Assembly: GCA_022457155.1 (NCBI GenBank)
Contig: JAJGOT010000167.1
Location: forward strand, 481,001 to 545,000
Direction: 5' to 3'
Length of the DNA: 64,000 nucleotides
From: Cladopsammia gracilis
Lineage: Eukaryota > Cnidaria > Anthozoa > Scleractinia > Dendrophylliidae
Shown here piece after piece: positions 47,551-59,680 of this stretch. Below the pieces are notes generated by a model that did no database searches, had not been told where the DNA came from, and saw nothing but the letters and a program-made list of their open reading frames with translations. The position numbers were made by a program, and so were the translations under genes. Positions within the stretch are counted from its first letter, which is position 1. The number at the start of each line of letters is the position of its first letter.

Positions 47551-48039
47551 AAAAAGGGTGGTTATCCTAACCTGAATAGTTTGTAAAGTCAATAAAATAG
47601 CAACATTTCATCATGCATTTTAATTGTGGTTATGTACTTTCTCTCCTCGGCAAAGGCCCAACCGCTATTAGGACAGTTTATATACAACCACTTTTAGGGT
47701 CATCTCGCATGGCTCTGATCACATGTTCCACGACTCTGCTCAGTCCAAAAATATAATAGGCTGCAAAGGAAACTCTTATTTTATTTTAGTATATCCTAAA
47801 GTGGATATGATGTTTTCGCGCGTTCTGATTGGTTACTTAAACTCGAATTGCTATCGACCTCCAGGCATTGTTCTGGATTTCGCACGCGAGTGTTTTTTTT
47901 CCGCTTTTGACCGAAATAAACTAGTTATAATATTCAAAAACTATAATAACGGCAAAACCACAGCGACAAACCAATAAAGAGTGCCGGATCTACTCGTAGA
48001 GCCTGGATCAGTAAAAATCTCAGTTGAAATAGTACATGT

Positions 48040-48216
48040 AAAAACGGCAAACTGATCCTTACGGCAAGGAGAAGTGATTGAGGCAGGAGTGAAATAAAAA
48101 ACCCAACATTTGAATATATTTTCCCAAGGCAAATATATTCAACTGTTTTTTTTTTTATTATTTCACTTCTGTCTCAATCTCTTCTCCTTGCCGTAAGGAT
48201 CAGTTTGCCGTTTTTA
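48040..48216. repeat. 177-base foldback hairpin
   Basis: Arms of about 60 bases (left starts AAAAACGGCAAACTGATCCT) pair with the inverted right arm with a few mismatches. The loop carries its own palindrome GAATATATTT / AAATATATTC. It is a likely MITE. Confidence 0.8.
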
Positions 48217-48930
48217 TTCACCTCATGATCAGTTTTTGTAAAGATCGGGGGAGTGGTGGATATTTACCTCGCCGCGACATTCGCCTCCGCTAATGATATT
48301 ACTTTTAAATGCCATTTATCTTTTACTATTAAGTAATGCTCCACATAAAAACTATAGTAAACTTCATTGTTCTTCGGCATTGGCTTTTTTCCTCATAGAA
48401 TATCTTTGGTTTCAAGAATAGAGGAGGAGCTGATGGTTCATAATTATATTTTATTATAAAAATAAAGAAAATCCATTTGCGTGAAATAAATTTTAGGAAA
48501 TGTTCGTACTTAAACAATCAGAATAGCAGAAGACAATAGCTAATAATTTTGCTTCTTTGATGAAGTTCCCCAAATACAATATCTTTTAAAACTTACATGT
48601 TGTGCAATTGGGTCTCAAATTACTTGAAACCTTTAAAAAGTAAGACAAAATGCACCTTGAACCTTAACTTTTTGGTAGTTTTTGATTCTAGGCCAATGAG
48701 ATCACTAGTTGTAACAATGAAAAAAGTTGACATTCCATCGTGCATTGCCGTTCAGTGCCGTTCAGTGCTATCCTTCTTATGCGGATCATTACTTAACACT
48801 CTGCAACCGGTCCCGGGTTTGAGATGGGGCTGGACCGTGAGCATGAGAGGGTGTGTCCAGCGGTATGAGGACTAGTTTTGGTAGGTACGTGGTGTATGGG
48901 GACACATAGTGTACCGACACTAGTCATTCA

Positions 48931-50850
48931 GCCCTTATACAGCTACATACAATCATATACAACCATATACCACCATATACTACCATATACAACCATATAC
49001 AACCCTATTCAACCATATACAGCCCTATACAGCCCTATACAGGCATATACAACCATATAACGCCATATACAACCATATACAACCATATACAGCCATATAC
49101 CGCCATATACCGCCATGTACAACCATATACAGCCATATACCACCATATACAGCGATGTACAGCCATATACAACCATATACAGCCATATACAACCATATAC
49201 AACCATCTACCACCATATACAACCATATACAACCATATACAGCCATATACAGCCCTATTCAACCATATACAGCCATATACAGCCCTATACAGCCTTATAC
49301 AGCCATATACAACCATATACAACCATATACCGCCATATACAGCCCTATTCAACCATATACAACCATATACAACCATATATAGCCATATACAACCATATAC
49401 AACCATCTACCACCATATACAACCATATACAGCCATATACCGCCATATACAGCCATATACAGCCCTATTCAACCATATACAGCCATATACAGCCCTATCC
49501 AACCATATACAGCCATATACAGCCCTATACAACCATATACAACCATCTACCACCATATACATATACCGCCATATACAGCCATATACAGCCATATACAGCC
49601 CTATCCAACCATATACAGCCATATACAGCCCTATACAGACTTATACAGCCATATACAACCATATACAACCATATACAGCCATATACAGCCATATACAGCC
49701 ATATACAGCCATATACAACCATATACAGCCATATACAACCATATACAGCCATCTACAACCATATACAACCATCTACCACCATATACAACCATATACCGCC
49801 ATATACAGCCATATACAGCCATATACAGCCATATACAGCCCTATTCAACCATATACAGCCATATACAGCCCTATACAGCCTTATACAGCCATATACAGCC
49901 ATATATAACCATATACAACCATCTACCACCATATACAACCATATACAGCCATATACCACCATATACAGCGATGTACAGCCATATACAGCCCTATTCAACC
50001 ATATACAGCCCTATACAGCCTTATACAGCCATATACAACCATATACAACCATATACAGCCATATACAACCATATACAGCCATATACAGCCATGTACAACC
50101 ATATACAGCCCTATTCAACCATATACAGCCATATACAGCCATATACCGCCATATACAGCCATATACAGCCATATACAGCCATATACATCCATATACAGCC
50201 ATATACCGCCATATACAGCCATATACCGCCATATACAGCCATATACAACCATATACAGCCCTATTCAACCATATACAGCCATATACAGCCATATACAGCC
50301 ATATACAGCCATATACAACCCTATTCAACCATATACAGCCCTATGCAGCCCTATACAGGCATATACAACCATATACCACCATATACAACCATATAAAGCC
50401 ATATGCAACCATATACAACCATATACAGCCATATACAACCATATACAACCATATACAGCCATATACCGCCATATACAGCCATATACAACCATATACAGCC
50501 CTATTCAACCATATACAGCCATATACAGCCATATACAACCATATACAACCATCTACCACCATATACAACCATATACAGCCATATACCGCCATATACAGCC
50601 ATATACAGCCATACACAGCCCTATTCAACCATATACAGCCATATACAGCCCTATACAGCCTTATACAGCCATATACAACCATATACAACCATATACAGCC
50701 ATATACAGCCATATACAACCATATACAGCCATATACAACCATATACAGCCATATACCGCCATATACAGCCATATACAACCATATACAGCCCTATTCAACC
50801 ATATACAGCCATATACAGCCATATACAGCCATATACAACCATATACAACC
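48931..50850. repeat. left 10-base tandem array, 192 units
   Basis: 1920 bases of units CCATATACAA / CCATATACAG with variants (CCATATACCG, CCATCTACCA, CCCTATTCAA, CCTTATACAG) keep a strict 10-base register. Groups such as CCCTATTCAACCATATACAG recur, so there is higher-order repetition. Since 30 bases equal ten codons, frames stay open for hundreds of codons in several frames; these are not genes. Confidence 0.97.
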
Positions 50851-50859
50851 TTGTCTGCT

Positions 50860-52280
50860 TCCAATTTATTATTATAACAGATTTATTTCTTTTTTTACAA
50901 ATTCCCACCATTCATTATAAAAAATCTTCTATTTCTTTCGTAAGTTTTAGTGGTATTAATTCATCATCTTTTTTTTATTCTCTTAATGCTAAAGTGTTAA
51001 TTTTATTTTTACAAATTAATCTTTTATCATCATTTGCAGATAATACCACTTTATTCATTTTCATTGAGTAAATTTCATGATCTTTACTCCTAATTATATT
51101 CATTGATCTCATTTCTTCTTTCTCAGTAAATAAACGTACACTTCTTACAATCATCAAATGTATTCTCTTTTTTAATCACATTTTTTTATTCCTTTACACT
51201 TCTTTTCTTCTTTCATCATTCCATTTCCATCATGACCAATAATAAAAGAATAAAGTTTAGGTCTATTAGTCCAACAAAATGTGTAATTTGTTTACCACAA
51301 GCTTTATCCTTAAACATTCCAATCACTTTCTTATTCACACCAAATTTTTATACCAGACTTGTTTTTCTGGATAATCTGATGTATCCGAGGCAAACGTTTT
51401 TTAATATCTTTCTTTATATCCTTATAAAAATCATCTGTTTTAAGGTTACAGAGTACCTTCAGATCGAAAATTTATTGAAAATTTTTTTGACATCAAGGTA
51501 AAGTTTACAGAATGAACTTTTATCCAAAAAAAAAGTTATCGAAAAATAGTGAAAATTGACGGAGAAATGACGGTAAAACCGTTTGTGGGCGGAGTTTGTT
51601 TATGAAGCGATATATATTTTTTAAGCGCTGTTTTCTCAAAGTTAATTTTTCGCTTGTTGGGGACACTTTAAAGAGCTACAACTCAAATGGCATTTGTTCG
51701 ATTTTCCTCAAATTTAGACAGAAGCTAGGCTAACATATAATCAATAAAGATGTGTCGGCGAATTTCGTAATTGCGAAAACTTTTTCGTCAAGAGTCATTT
51801 CCGTGCGATCATTCCAATTTTTTTCTCCCTTTTTTGAAAATATTCTGTAACTTTTCACTGCAATTGAATATGGGAAATCGCCGATACCTTTTTTAGCGCT
51901 TCGTGTCCGGAAACACGAGAACAAATCAAATTAGCAAAATACAATAATCGCTTTGAGTTATAGCATTTTAAAGCTGATTCGGACGTTCGAATTTAGACGT
52001 CGTAAAAAATTCGACAATTCATTTTATTACCAAATGGTTTCCATATTTAGATAGCCAGCTCTATAACTTTTAATTTGATATCTGGGTTTAGGTATATTAA
52101 GTGTAATCTTAAGACGCTAGAACTGTTATACTGGAGACACCCCCGAAGGTACACTGTAACCTTAATTTCATACATTAATGAATCTGTATCAGTTAATAAT
52201 AATTCAGGTTTATTACCATGTTTATCTCTAATATTATTAAGGAAAAAACACCACAAATTAAAGATTTTCTTAGAAATCAT
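50860..52280 (-). pseudogene. inverted copy of the polymerase 3' half in the left arm
   Basis: The minus strand from about 52250 reads the polymerase motif C region (LLLTDTDSLMYEI). It is then interrupted by the 718-base MITE (51444-52161) and resumes at about 51440 down to a stop near 50975. It mirrors 55010-56500 on the other side. Compared with that arm it keeps the whole MITE and about 150 bases of coding sequence after it, but lacks about 450 bases corresponding to 55942-56392. Several stops and frameshifts are present. Confidence 0.75.
51444..52161. mobile_element. TTAA-flanked MITE, copy 2 (718 bases)
   Basis: Same family and orientation as 32016-32735. TTAA lies at 51440-51443 and 52162-52165. 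It is inserted in the left-arm polymerase copy, directly after the codons for the SLMYEI segment. The left end reads GGTTACAGAGTACC, one base changed. Confidence 0.88.
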
Positions 52281-52329
52281 AGAAATATTAAAGTCAGAAT
52301 GATAATGATTTGTTTAATGGAACAAGATG

Positions 52330-55300
52330 AACATTAAATGAAACGATTACAACACAAGATAAAGCTTATTTTCATTCTGAAACATATATTAATCTTGAAG
52401 GTACTGATGTTAAGGAAATTTTATTTAAGATGATTTATGAAATTCTTCATAAGATTTTAATTTATCAAAGAAATGGTTCAGGTTGGTATTTTGAAGAGGT
52501 TTTATCATTAGAAATACATACTGTTGATTACAAACCTTTGAAAGGATCATCTTACATTCCAAATCCTGATTTTATATCAAAAAAGAAAGCAGTAATTAAA
52601 AGAAATAAAGATCAAAAGTGTTTTATGTGGTCAATATTGAGATACTTACATCCGGTGAAAGAAAATCCAGATAGATTAACTGACCTTAAACAATATGGGA
52701 ATGGAAATGACGTGACTGGGAATGAACTCAATTTTAAAGATATAGATTTTCCAGTAAAATTAAAAGATATTGATAAGTTTGAAAAACAAAACCCAAATCT
52801 TCCAGGAATTAATGTGTTTTCAATTAATGAATATTATAAATTTTATCCATTTAGAATGAATAAATTAGATTGTCAAAACACAATTGATTTATTTTTGTCT
52901 GAAAAAAGATGGAAAATCACATTATTCACTTAATAATTTTTCAAGATTTATTAGTTCTCAAGTGAGTAAAGATACTACAAGAAAAAAAATATTACTGTAA
53001 AACATGTTTATCACATTATACAAAGAAAGAATTATTTGATAAACATATTACTTATTGCTGCGCTAATGAAACAGTTGCTGTTAAAATGCCACCTAAAAGC
53101 TCATCAATTTATTTCAGAAATAATTACAAGAAATTATCTATTCCATTTGTAGCTTATGCTGATTTGAATGTTTCACAAAACTGATGAATAACTGTGAACA
53201 AAATTCAGAAAATAGTTTCAGAATGGAATACCAAAAACATGAACCTTGTGGATTCTGTCTTTATTTTAAACCATTAGATAATATAAAATTACAAATACAT
53301 CCAAATCCACTAATTTATACTAAAGAAGGTGATGAGGATATAGCAAAAATCTTTTGTAAAAAGTTAGAATTCATAACTAAATAAATTCAATTTAGAAAAT
53401 TCTTTATAAATATCCCAAAAAGATGATTTTTAGAGATGAAAATAGATGAGATTTTAATAATTCATCTGTTTGTTTTAATATATGTGAAAAACCTTTTGAG
53501 AAAAATGATAGGAAGGTTAGAGATCATTGTCATTTCTCTGGTGAATATAGAGGAGCTGCACATAATAGTTGCATTCGTAATTGTAAAAAACCTTTATTTC
53601 TTCCAGTAATATTTCATAATCTTCAAGGATATGACCCCATCTTTTTATCAAACAACTTTCAAAGATTGAAGGAGAATTATCATGTATTCCATCAACAGAA
53701 GAAAGATGATGAGTATACATTAAAAAAAGACTGGAGAGAAAGTATCATTAAACTTTGAAATTCGTTTTATTGATAGTTTTAAATTTATGCAAACTTCATT
53801 AGCAAAACTTGTTTCAAATCTTAAACCAGCAGATTTTCACCCTACAAAAAAGATTTTCAATAACTTCAATCTTTTAATCCATATGATCCATATGATTATG
53901 TAACTTCAATTGATAAATTCAATGAAACACAATTACCTCCAAAATCAGAGTTTTATTCAAAACTAAATAATGAAGACATTTCAGATGAAGATTATGAACA
54001 TGCTAAAAAAGTATGGAAAGAATTTAATTGTAAACCTATTCAAGATTATCATGATTTATATTTAAAGTCTGATGTATTAGTTCTTGCAGATGTTTTTGAA
54101 AACTTTCGTAAAACTTGTTTAAAACATTATAAATTAGACCCAGCACATTATTTTACATCACCTGGTTTAGCTTGGGATGCATGTCTTAAAGAAACAAATC
54201 AGAATCTTCAACTAATACATGATTATGATATGTTAATGATTGAAATGGGAATAAGAGGAGGAATTACTCATATTACAAAAAGATATTCAGAAGCGAATAA
54301 TAAATATATGGAAAACTATAATCCTAAAGGGAAATCAAAATTCATTTCTTATTTAGATGCTAATAATCTTTACGGTTGGGCAATGTGTCAAAAATTGTCA
54401 ACTCATGGATTCAATTGGATGAGAGATGAACAACTAACAAATAAAGAAGTAATTAAACTTCTAGAAAAGAGAATTACAAATCATGGTTATCTTGAATATC
54501 CAAAGAATTTATGGAATGGACATAATGATTATCCACTTGCTCCAGAAAAATTAAAGTTTGAAAAGTTTGAAAAACTTGTTGGAACTTTTTATCCAAAATA
54601 TCATTATGTACTACATTATAAAAATCATAGACAATATCTTGAACTAGTAGTAAAAAGTACATGGAGGAATATCATTTTATCAATCAGAATGGATGAAACC
54701 ATATATTAATAAAAATACGGAATTAAGAAAACAATCACAGAATAGTTTTGAAAAAGATCTTTTGAAATGAATGAATAATTCAGTTTTTGGTAAAACAATT
54801 GAAAACATTAGAAAAAATGATAGATAATAAAGAATAAGCAACAAATTAATAATATTACCATCAAAACCAAATTTTGATAGATCAACAATATTTCATCCTC
54901 ATTTGATTGCAGTTCATATGAAAAAGACAGAAGTATATTTTAGCAAACCAATTTATGCAGGTCAAGCTATTTTTGTTTTATCAAAAACTCATATGTATGA
55001 TTTTCATTATAATTATATTAGAAATAAATATGGTAATAAAGCTGAATTATTATTTACTGATACAGATTCATTAATGTATGAAATTAAGGTTACAGTGTAC
55101 CTTCGGGGGTGTCTCGAGTATAACAGTTCTAGCGTCTTAAGATTACACTTAATATACCTAAACCCAGATATCAAATTAAAAGTTATAGAGCTGGCTATCT
55201 AAATATGGAAACCATTTGGTAATAAAATGAATTGTCGAATTTTTTACGACGTCTAAATTCGAACGTCCGAATCAGCTTTAAAATGCTATAACTCAAAGCG

Positions 55301-55933
55301 ATCATTGTATTTTGCTAATTTGATTTGTTCTCGTGTTTCCGGACACGAAGCGCTAAAAAAGGTATCGGCGATTTCCCATATTCAATTGCAGTGAAAAGTT
55401 ACAGAATATTTTCGAAAAAGGGAGAAAAAAATTGGAATGATCGCACGGAAATGACTCTTGACGAAAACGTTTTCGGAATTACGAAATTCGCCGACACATT
55501 TTTATTGATTATATGTTAGCCTAGCTTCTGTCCAAATTTGAGGAAAATCGAACAAATTCCCTTTGAGTTGTAGCTCTTAACTTTGAGAAAACAGCGCTTA
55601 AAAAAACATATCGCTTCATAATCAAACTCCGCCCATGTTGGACTAATAGACCTAAACTTTATTCTTTTATTATTGGTCATGATGGAAATGGAATGATGAA
55701 AGAAGAAAAGAAGTGTAAAGGAATAAAAAAATGTGATTAAAAAAGAGAATACATTTGATGATTATAAGAAGTGTTTATTTACTGAGAAAGAAGAAATGAG
55801 ATCAATGAATACAATTAGGAGTAAAGATCATGAAATTTACTCAATGAAAATGAATAAAGTGGCATTATCTGCAAATGATGATAAAAGATTAATTGGTAAA
55901 AATAAAATTAACACTTTAGCATTAAGAGAATAA
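52330..55933 (+). pseudogene. decayed family-B DNA polymerase of the 9.77-kb element
   Basis: Plus-strand frames in sequence match the protein-primed (DNA_pol_B_2-like) polymerases found in many invertebrate genomes. An N-terminal part (52330-52930) is followed by a Cys/His segment (about 52990-53065), the exonuclease-side region (53450-54200), palm motif A (YLDANNLYGWAM, about 54352-54387) and motif C (TDTDSLMYEI, about 55057-55086). A MITE interrupts the frame right after motif C. The C-terminus (55640-55933) ends [19 protein letters not shown]... and stops at 55933. Frameshifts or stops lie near 52925, 53180, 53385, 53755, 54710 and 55736. It would copy DNA if intact; this copy cannot. It is AT-rich compared with the flanks. 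Confidence 0.8.
55088..55635. mobile_element. TTAA MITE, copy 3, truncated and inverted
   Basis: It starts at TTAA 55084-55087 with GGTTACAGTGTACCTTC and runs in the opposite orientation to copies 1 and 2. A deletion removes the last about 165 bases of the MITE and the adjoining polymerase codons, joining at CCCA/TGTTGGAC. It occupies the same polymerase codon as copy 2 in the other arm. Confidence 0.85.
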
Positions 55934-56510
55934 AAAAAGATGTATGCAGAAGAAGAGATTGAATTATATACTTCAAGATTGAAAAAATATAGGAACCAAC
56001 TGAAAATGGCAATCAAAGTGACAACCAAAGTAACAAAAAAGAAACTGAAATTTGTGAAAAGAAAGAGATTGAAAATAATATAGAATTTTGTTGTGATTGT
56101 GGATTACAAATACGGAAAATATTGAATCATGTTGACTCATATGATTGGGAAAGATGTTGTTATGGAAAAAGATCAGTATATCATAGAAAGTATCATTTTC
56201 AGAAAAATTGATGAAGTACAAAAAAAGATTGATCCGACTAATTCTGATATTTCAAAGATTAATGAAATACTTTTTAAAAATGATAATGATAGAATCATCA
56301 AGAAAGTAAACAAAAAATATAAAAGAAAAAAGGTTTATTAATGTTATCTTTATTATAAAAAAGATATTAGTTATTCAAGGTTATGAAAATGTTGATGAAT
56401 TAATACCACTAAAACTTACGAAAGAAATAGAAGATTTTTTTATAATGAATAATGGGAATTTGTAAAAAAAGAAATTAATCTGTTATAATAGTAAATTGGA
56501 AGCAGACAAG

Positions 56511-58594
56511 GTTGTATATGGTTTTATATGGCTGTATATGGCTGTATATGGTTGTATATGGCGGTATATGGTTGTATATGGCAGTATATGGTTGTATATG
56601 GCAGTATATGGTTGTATATGGCGGTATATGGTTGTATATGCCTATATATGGTTGTATATAGCTGTATATGGCTGTATATGGCTTTTTATGGTTGTATATA
56701 GCTGTATATGGTTGTATATGGTTGTATATGGCTGTATATGGCTGTATATGGTTGTATATGGCGGTATATGGCGGTATATGGTTATATATGGTATACATGG
56801 TTGTATATGGTTGTATATGGCTGTATATGGCTGTATATGGTTATATATGGCTGTATATAGTTGCATATGGCTGTATATGGCTGTATATGGTTGTAAATAG
56901 TTGTATATGGCTGTATATGGCTGTATATGGTTGTATATGGCTGTATATAGCTGTATATAGCTGTATATGGCTGTATATGGTTGTATATGGTGGTAGATGT
57001 TTGTATATGGTTGTATATGGCTGTATATGGCTGTATATGGTTGTATATGGTTGTATATGGTTGTATATGGCTGTATATGGCTGTATATGGCTGTATATGG
57101 TTGTATATGGTTGTATATGGCTGTATATGGCTGTATATGGCTGTATATGGCTGTATATGGCTGTATATGGCTGTATATGGTTGTATATGGTTGTATGTGG
57201 CTGTATATGGCTGTATATGGTTGTATATGGCTGTATATGGCTGTATATGGTTGTATATGGCTGTATATGGCTGTATATGGCGGTATATGGCTGTATATGG
57301 TTGAATAGGGCTGTATATGGTTGTATATGGCTGTATATGGCGGTATATGGCGGTATATGGCTGTATATGGTTGTATATGGCTGTATATGGTTGTATATGG
57401 CTGTATATGGCTGTATACGGCTGTATATGGTTGTATATGGTTGTATATGGCTGTATAAGGCTGTATAGGGCTGTATATGGCTGTATATGGTTGTATATGG
57501 TGGTAGATGGTTGTATATGGCTGTATATGGCTGTATATGGTTGTATACGGCTGTATATGGTTGTATATGGTTGTATATGGTTGTAAATGGCTGTATAAAG
57601 CTGTATAGGGCTGTATATGGCTGTATATGGTTGAATAGGGCTGTATATGGCTGTATATGGCTGTATATGGCCGTATATGGTTGTATATGGTGGTAGATGG
57701 TTGTATATGGCTGTATATGGCTGTATATGGTTGTATATGGCTGTATATGGCTGTATATGGTTGAATAGGGCTGTATATGGTTGTATATGGCAGTATATGG
57801 CGGTATATGGCTGTATATGGTTGTATATGGTGGTAGATGGTTGTATATGGCTGTATATGGCTGTATATGGTTGTATATGGCTGTATAGGGCTGTATGGGG
57901 CTGTATATGGCTGTATATGGCTGTATATGGCTGTATGTGGTTGTATATGGTTGTATATGGCTGTATAAGGCTGTATAGGGCTGTATATGGCTGTATATGG
58001 TTGAATAGGGCTGTATATGGCTGTATATGGCTGTATATGGCTGTATATGGTTGAATAGGGCTGTATATGGTTGTATATGGCAGTATATGGCGGTATATGG
58101 CTGTATATGGTTGTATATGGTTGTATATGGCTGTATATGGCTGTATATGGTTGAATAGGCTGTATATGGTTGTATATGGCAGTATATGGCGGTATATGGC
58201 TGTATATGGTTGTATATGGTTGTATATGGCTGTATATGGCTGTATATGGTTGAATAGGGCTGTATATGGTTGTATATGGCTGTATATGGCGGTATATGGC
58301 TGTATATGGTTGTATATGGTTGTATATGGTTGAATAGGGCTGGGCTATATGGTTGTATATGGCTGTATATGGCGGTATATGGCTGTATATAGTTGTATAT
58401 GGTTGTATATGGTTGTATATGGCTGTATATGGTTGTATATGGTTGTATATGGCTTTATATGGTTGTATATGGCGGTATATGGTTGTATATGCCTGTATAG
58501 GGCTGCATAGGGCTGAATAGGGTTGTATATGGTTGTATATGGTAGTATATGGTGGTATATGGTTGTATATGATTGTATGTAGCTGTATGAGGGC
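56511..58594. repeat. right 10-base tandem array, about 208 units
   Basis: About 2084 bases of GGTTGTATAT / GGCTGTATAT units with the same variant set as the left array, in inverted orientation. Small indels (for example at 56794, 58158 and 58344) break the register, unlike the left array. Long frames here are repeat artefacts. Confidence 0.97.
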
Positions 58595-58680
58595 TGAATG
58601 ACTAGTGTCGGTACACTATGTGTCCCCATACACCACGTACCTACCCTAGTTTTCAGTCTTTACCAGTAGTCAAACAAACA

Positions 58681-59672
58681 CAACCTCGTTCCCAGGGTCT
58701 CTCATCTTCCCGCCCCCTGGAGCGAGAGAAGAGAGACCCTGGTCAACTCTGGTCACGTGCCTCTTGGACAATTATATTCCTAAGGAGGGGTCGACGGTGT
58801 TTGTAATTTTGTCTCTTTTTCTTCACAGTGGCTCGTGCTGTGCGCGAGTCCGTTGATGTCCGGAAACGGTTCAATCAAACGATTCAAACAAAAGCGAATA
58901 AATTATACGCAAGGATTAAAATGGTTATCGTTCAATAATTTTACAAGCGTATAATGAAACAATAAAATGTAAAGATCTTGTATAGACATTCAAACGACTG
59001 GAACTGGTAAATGTTGAACAAAACAACATGCCTCATCTACGAAGAATAAAAGCTATCATTATCTTCTCTACTCCGTTTCCTGTTATAAAAGTGTAGAGTC
59101 GATCTGCATGTCAAAATATTTTTCCACTTCGCCATCGTCCGAGAACAGACGGCGACAATTTAATGTGCCTGTCGAATGAAGCTTGAAGATCGCCTGCTAA
59201 ATAGTATGTAGCGATAATTCATCTCAGTTCGAAACAATGCCATATAAAATCAAAAGCATTTTCTGCCGAGACCGAGCTTAGCGGCGGCATCCAGTAATAA
59301 AATTGGACTGTAATTGTGTAGCGAGTCCAAAGCTTTTAATACTGCCGACAAATCTTCAAGCGCCGTGACAATTCCCCAACTGTTAATTTACAGATCCTAA
59401 AGCAACTTGCACTCTCAAAACCAATCGATGTGGATACGTTTTGAAGTCTGCGGATGACCGCCGCTTCACATTTATAGGAAGCCGCCAAACGCTTTTCGGA
59501 TTTGTTTGCAATGCTCTGCTAGAGCGAACAAATTTCACACTTTGCCACCCCTCCCTCAAATCTTTTACTTGTTACATCCCAGATTTTGGGACGCACGTGA
59601 CCAGAGTTGACCAGGGTCTCTATTCTCTCGCTCCAGGGGGCGGGAAGATGAGAGACCCTGGGAACGAGGTTG
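58681..59672. mobile_element. 992-base Mutator-like element abutting the MCEE start codon
   Basis: Terminal inverted repeats of about 85-90 bases start CAACCTCGTTCCCAGGGTCT and contain CGCCCCCTGGAGCGAGAGAA, nearly identical on both sides. The 9-base duplication AAACAAACA lies at 58672-58680 and 59673-59681. Long termini plus a 9-base duplication suggest a non-autonomous Mutator-like element. No transposase is visible. The last base of the right duplication is the A of the MCEE ATG. Confidence 0.85.
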
Positions 59673-59680
59673 AAACAAAC

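Larger units (their letters stand above)
47112..48879. other. spacer between the MARCH gene and the large mobile element
   Basis: It contains the likely MARCH 3' UTR, a 20-base minisatellite and a long hairpin, listed separately. Otherwise no gene or signal is visible. The last part (about 48700-48879) would be the original upstream neighbour of MCEE. Confidence 0.5.
48880..58645. mobile_element. 9.77-kb inverted-repeat element with 10-base satellite arms and a family-B DNA polymerase
   Basis: The 8-base duplication CTAGTTTT flanks the unit (48872-48879 and 58646-58653). The outer 51 bases on each side (48880-48930 and 58595-58645, starting GGTAGGTACGTGGTGTATGG) are identical inverted repeats. 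Next inward come tandem arrays of a 10-base unit. The inversion then continues through a short unique segment and the 3' half of a polymerase gene up to about 52240 and 55010. About 2.75 kb in the centre is single-copy and holds the 5' part of the polymerase. No integrase, transposase, capsid or packaging gene is visible. The polymerase type recalls Polinton-like and linear-plasmid elements, but Polintons make 6-base duplications. This copy is decayed. Confidence 0.85.

Noticed and set aside
48931..50850. CRISPR-like repeat array
   Set aside because: Units are contiguous with no spacers, and the context is an animal nuclear genome.
49115..50920. 601-codon open frame rich in repeated HIQPYTTIYS
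   Set aside because: It is a translation of the 10-base tandem array. Ten-base periodicity gives a 30-base, ten-codon cycle that stays open in several frames on both strands; there is no start context or other gene evidence.
56668..57468. 266-codon open frame in the right array
   Set aside because: Same artefact as the left array, and broken by small indels.
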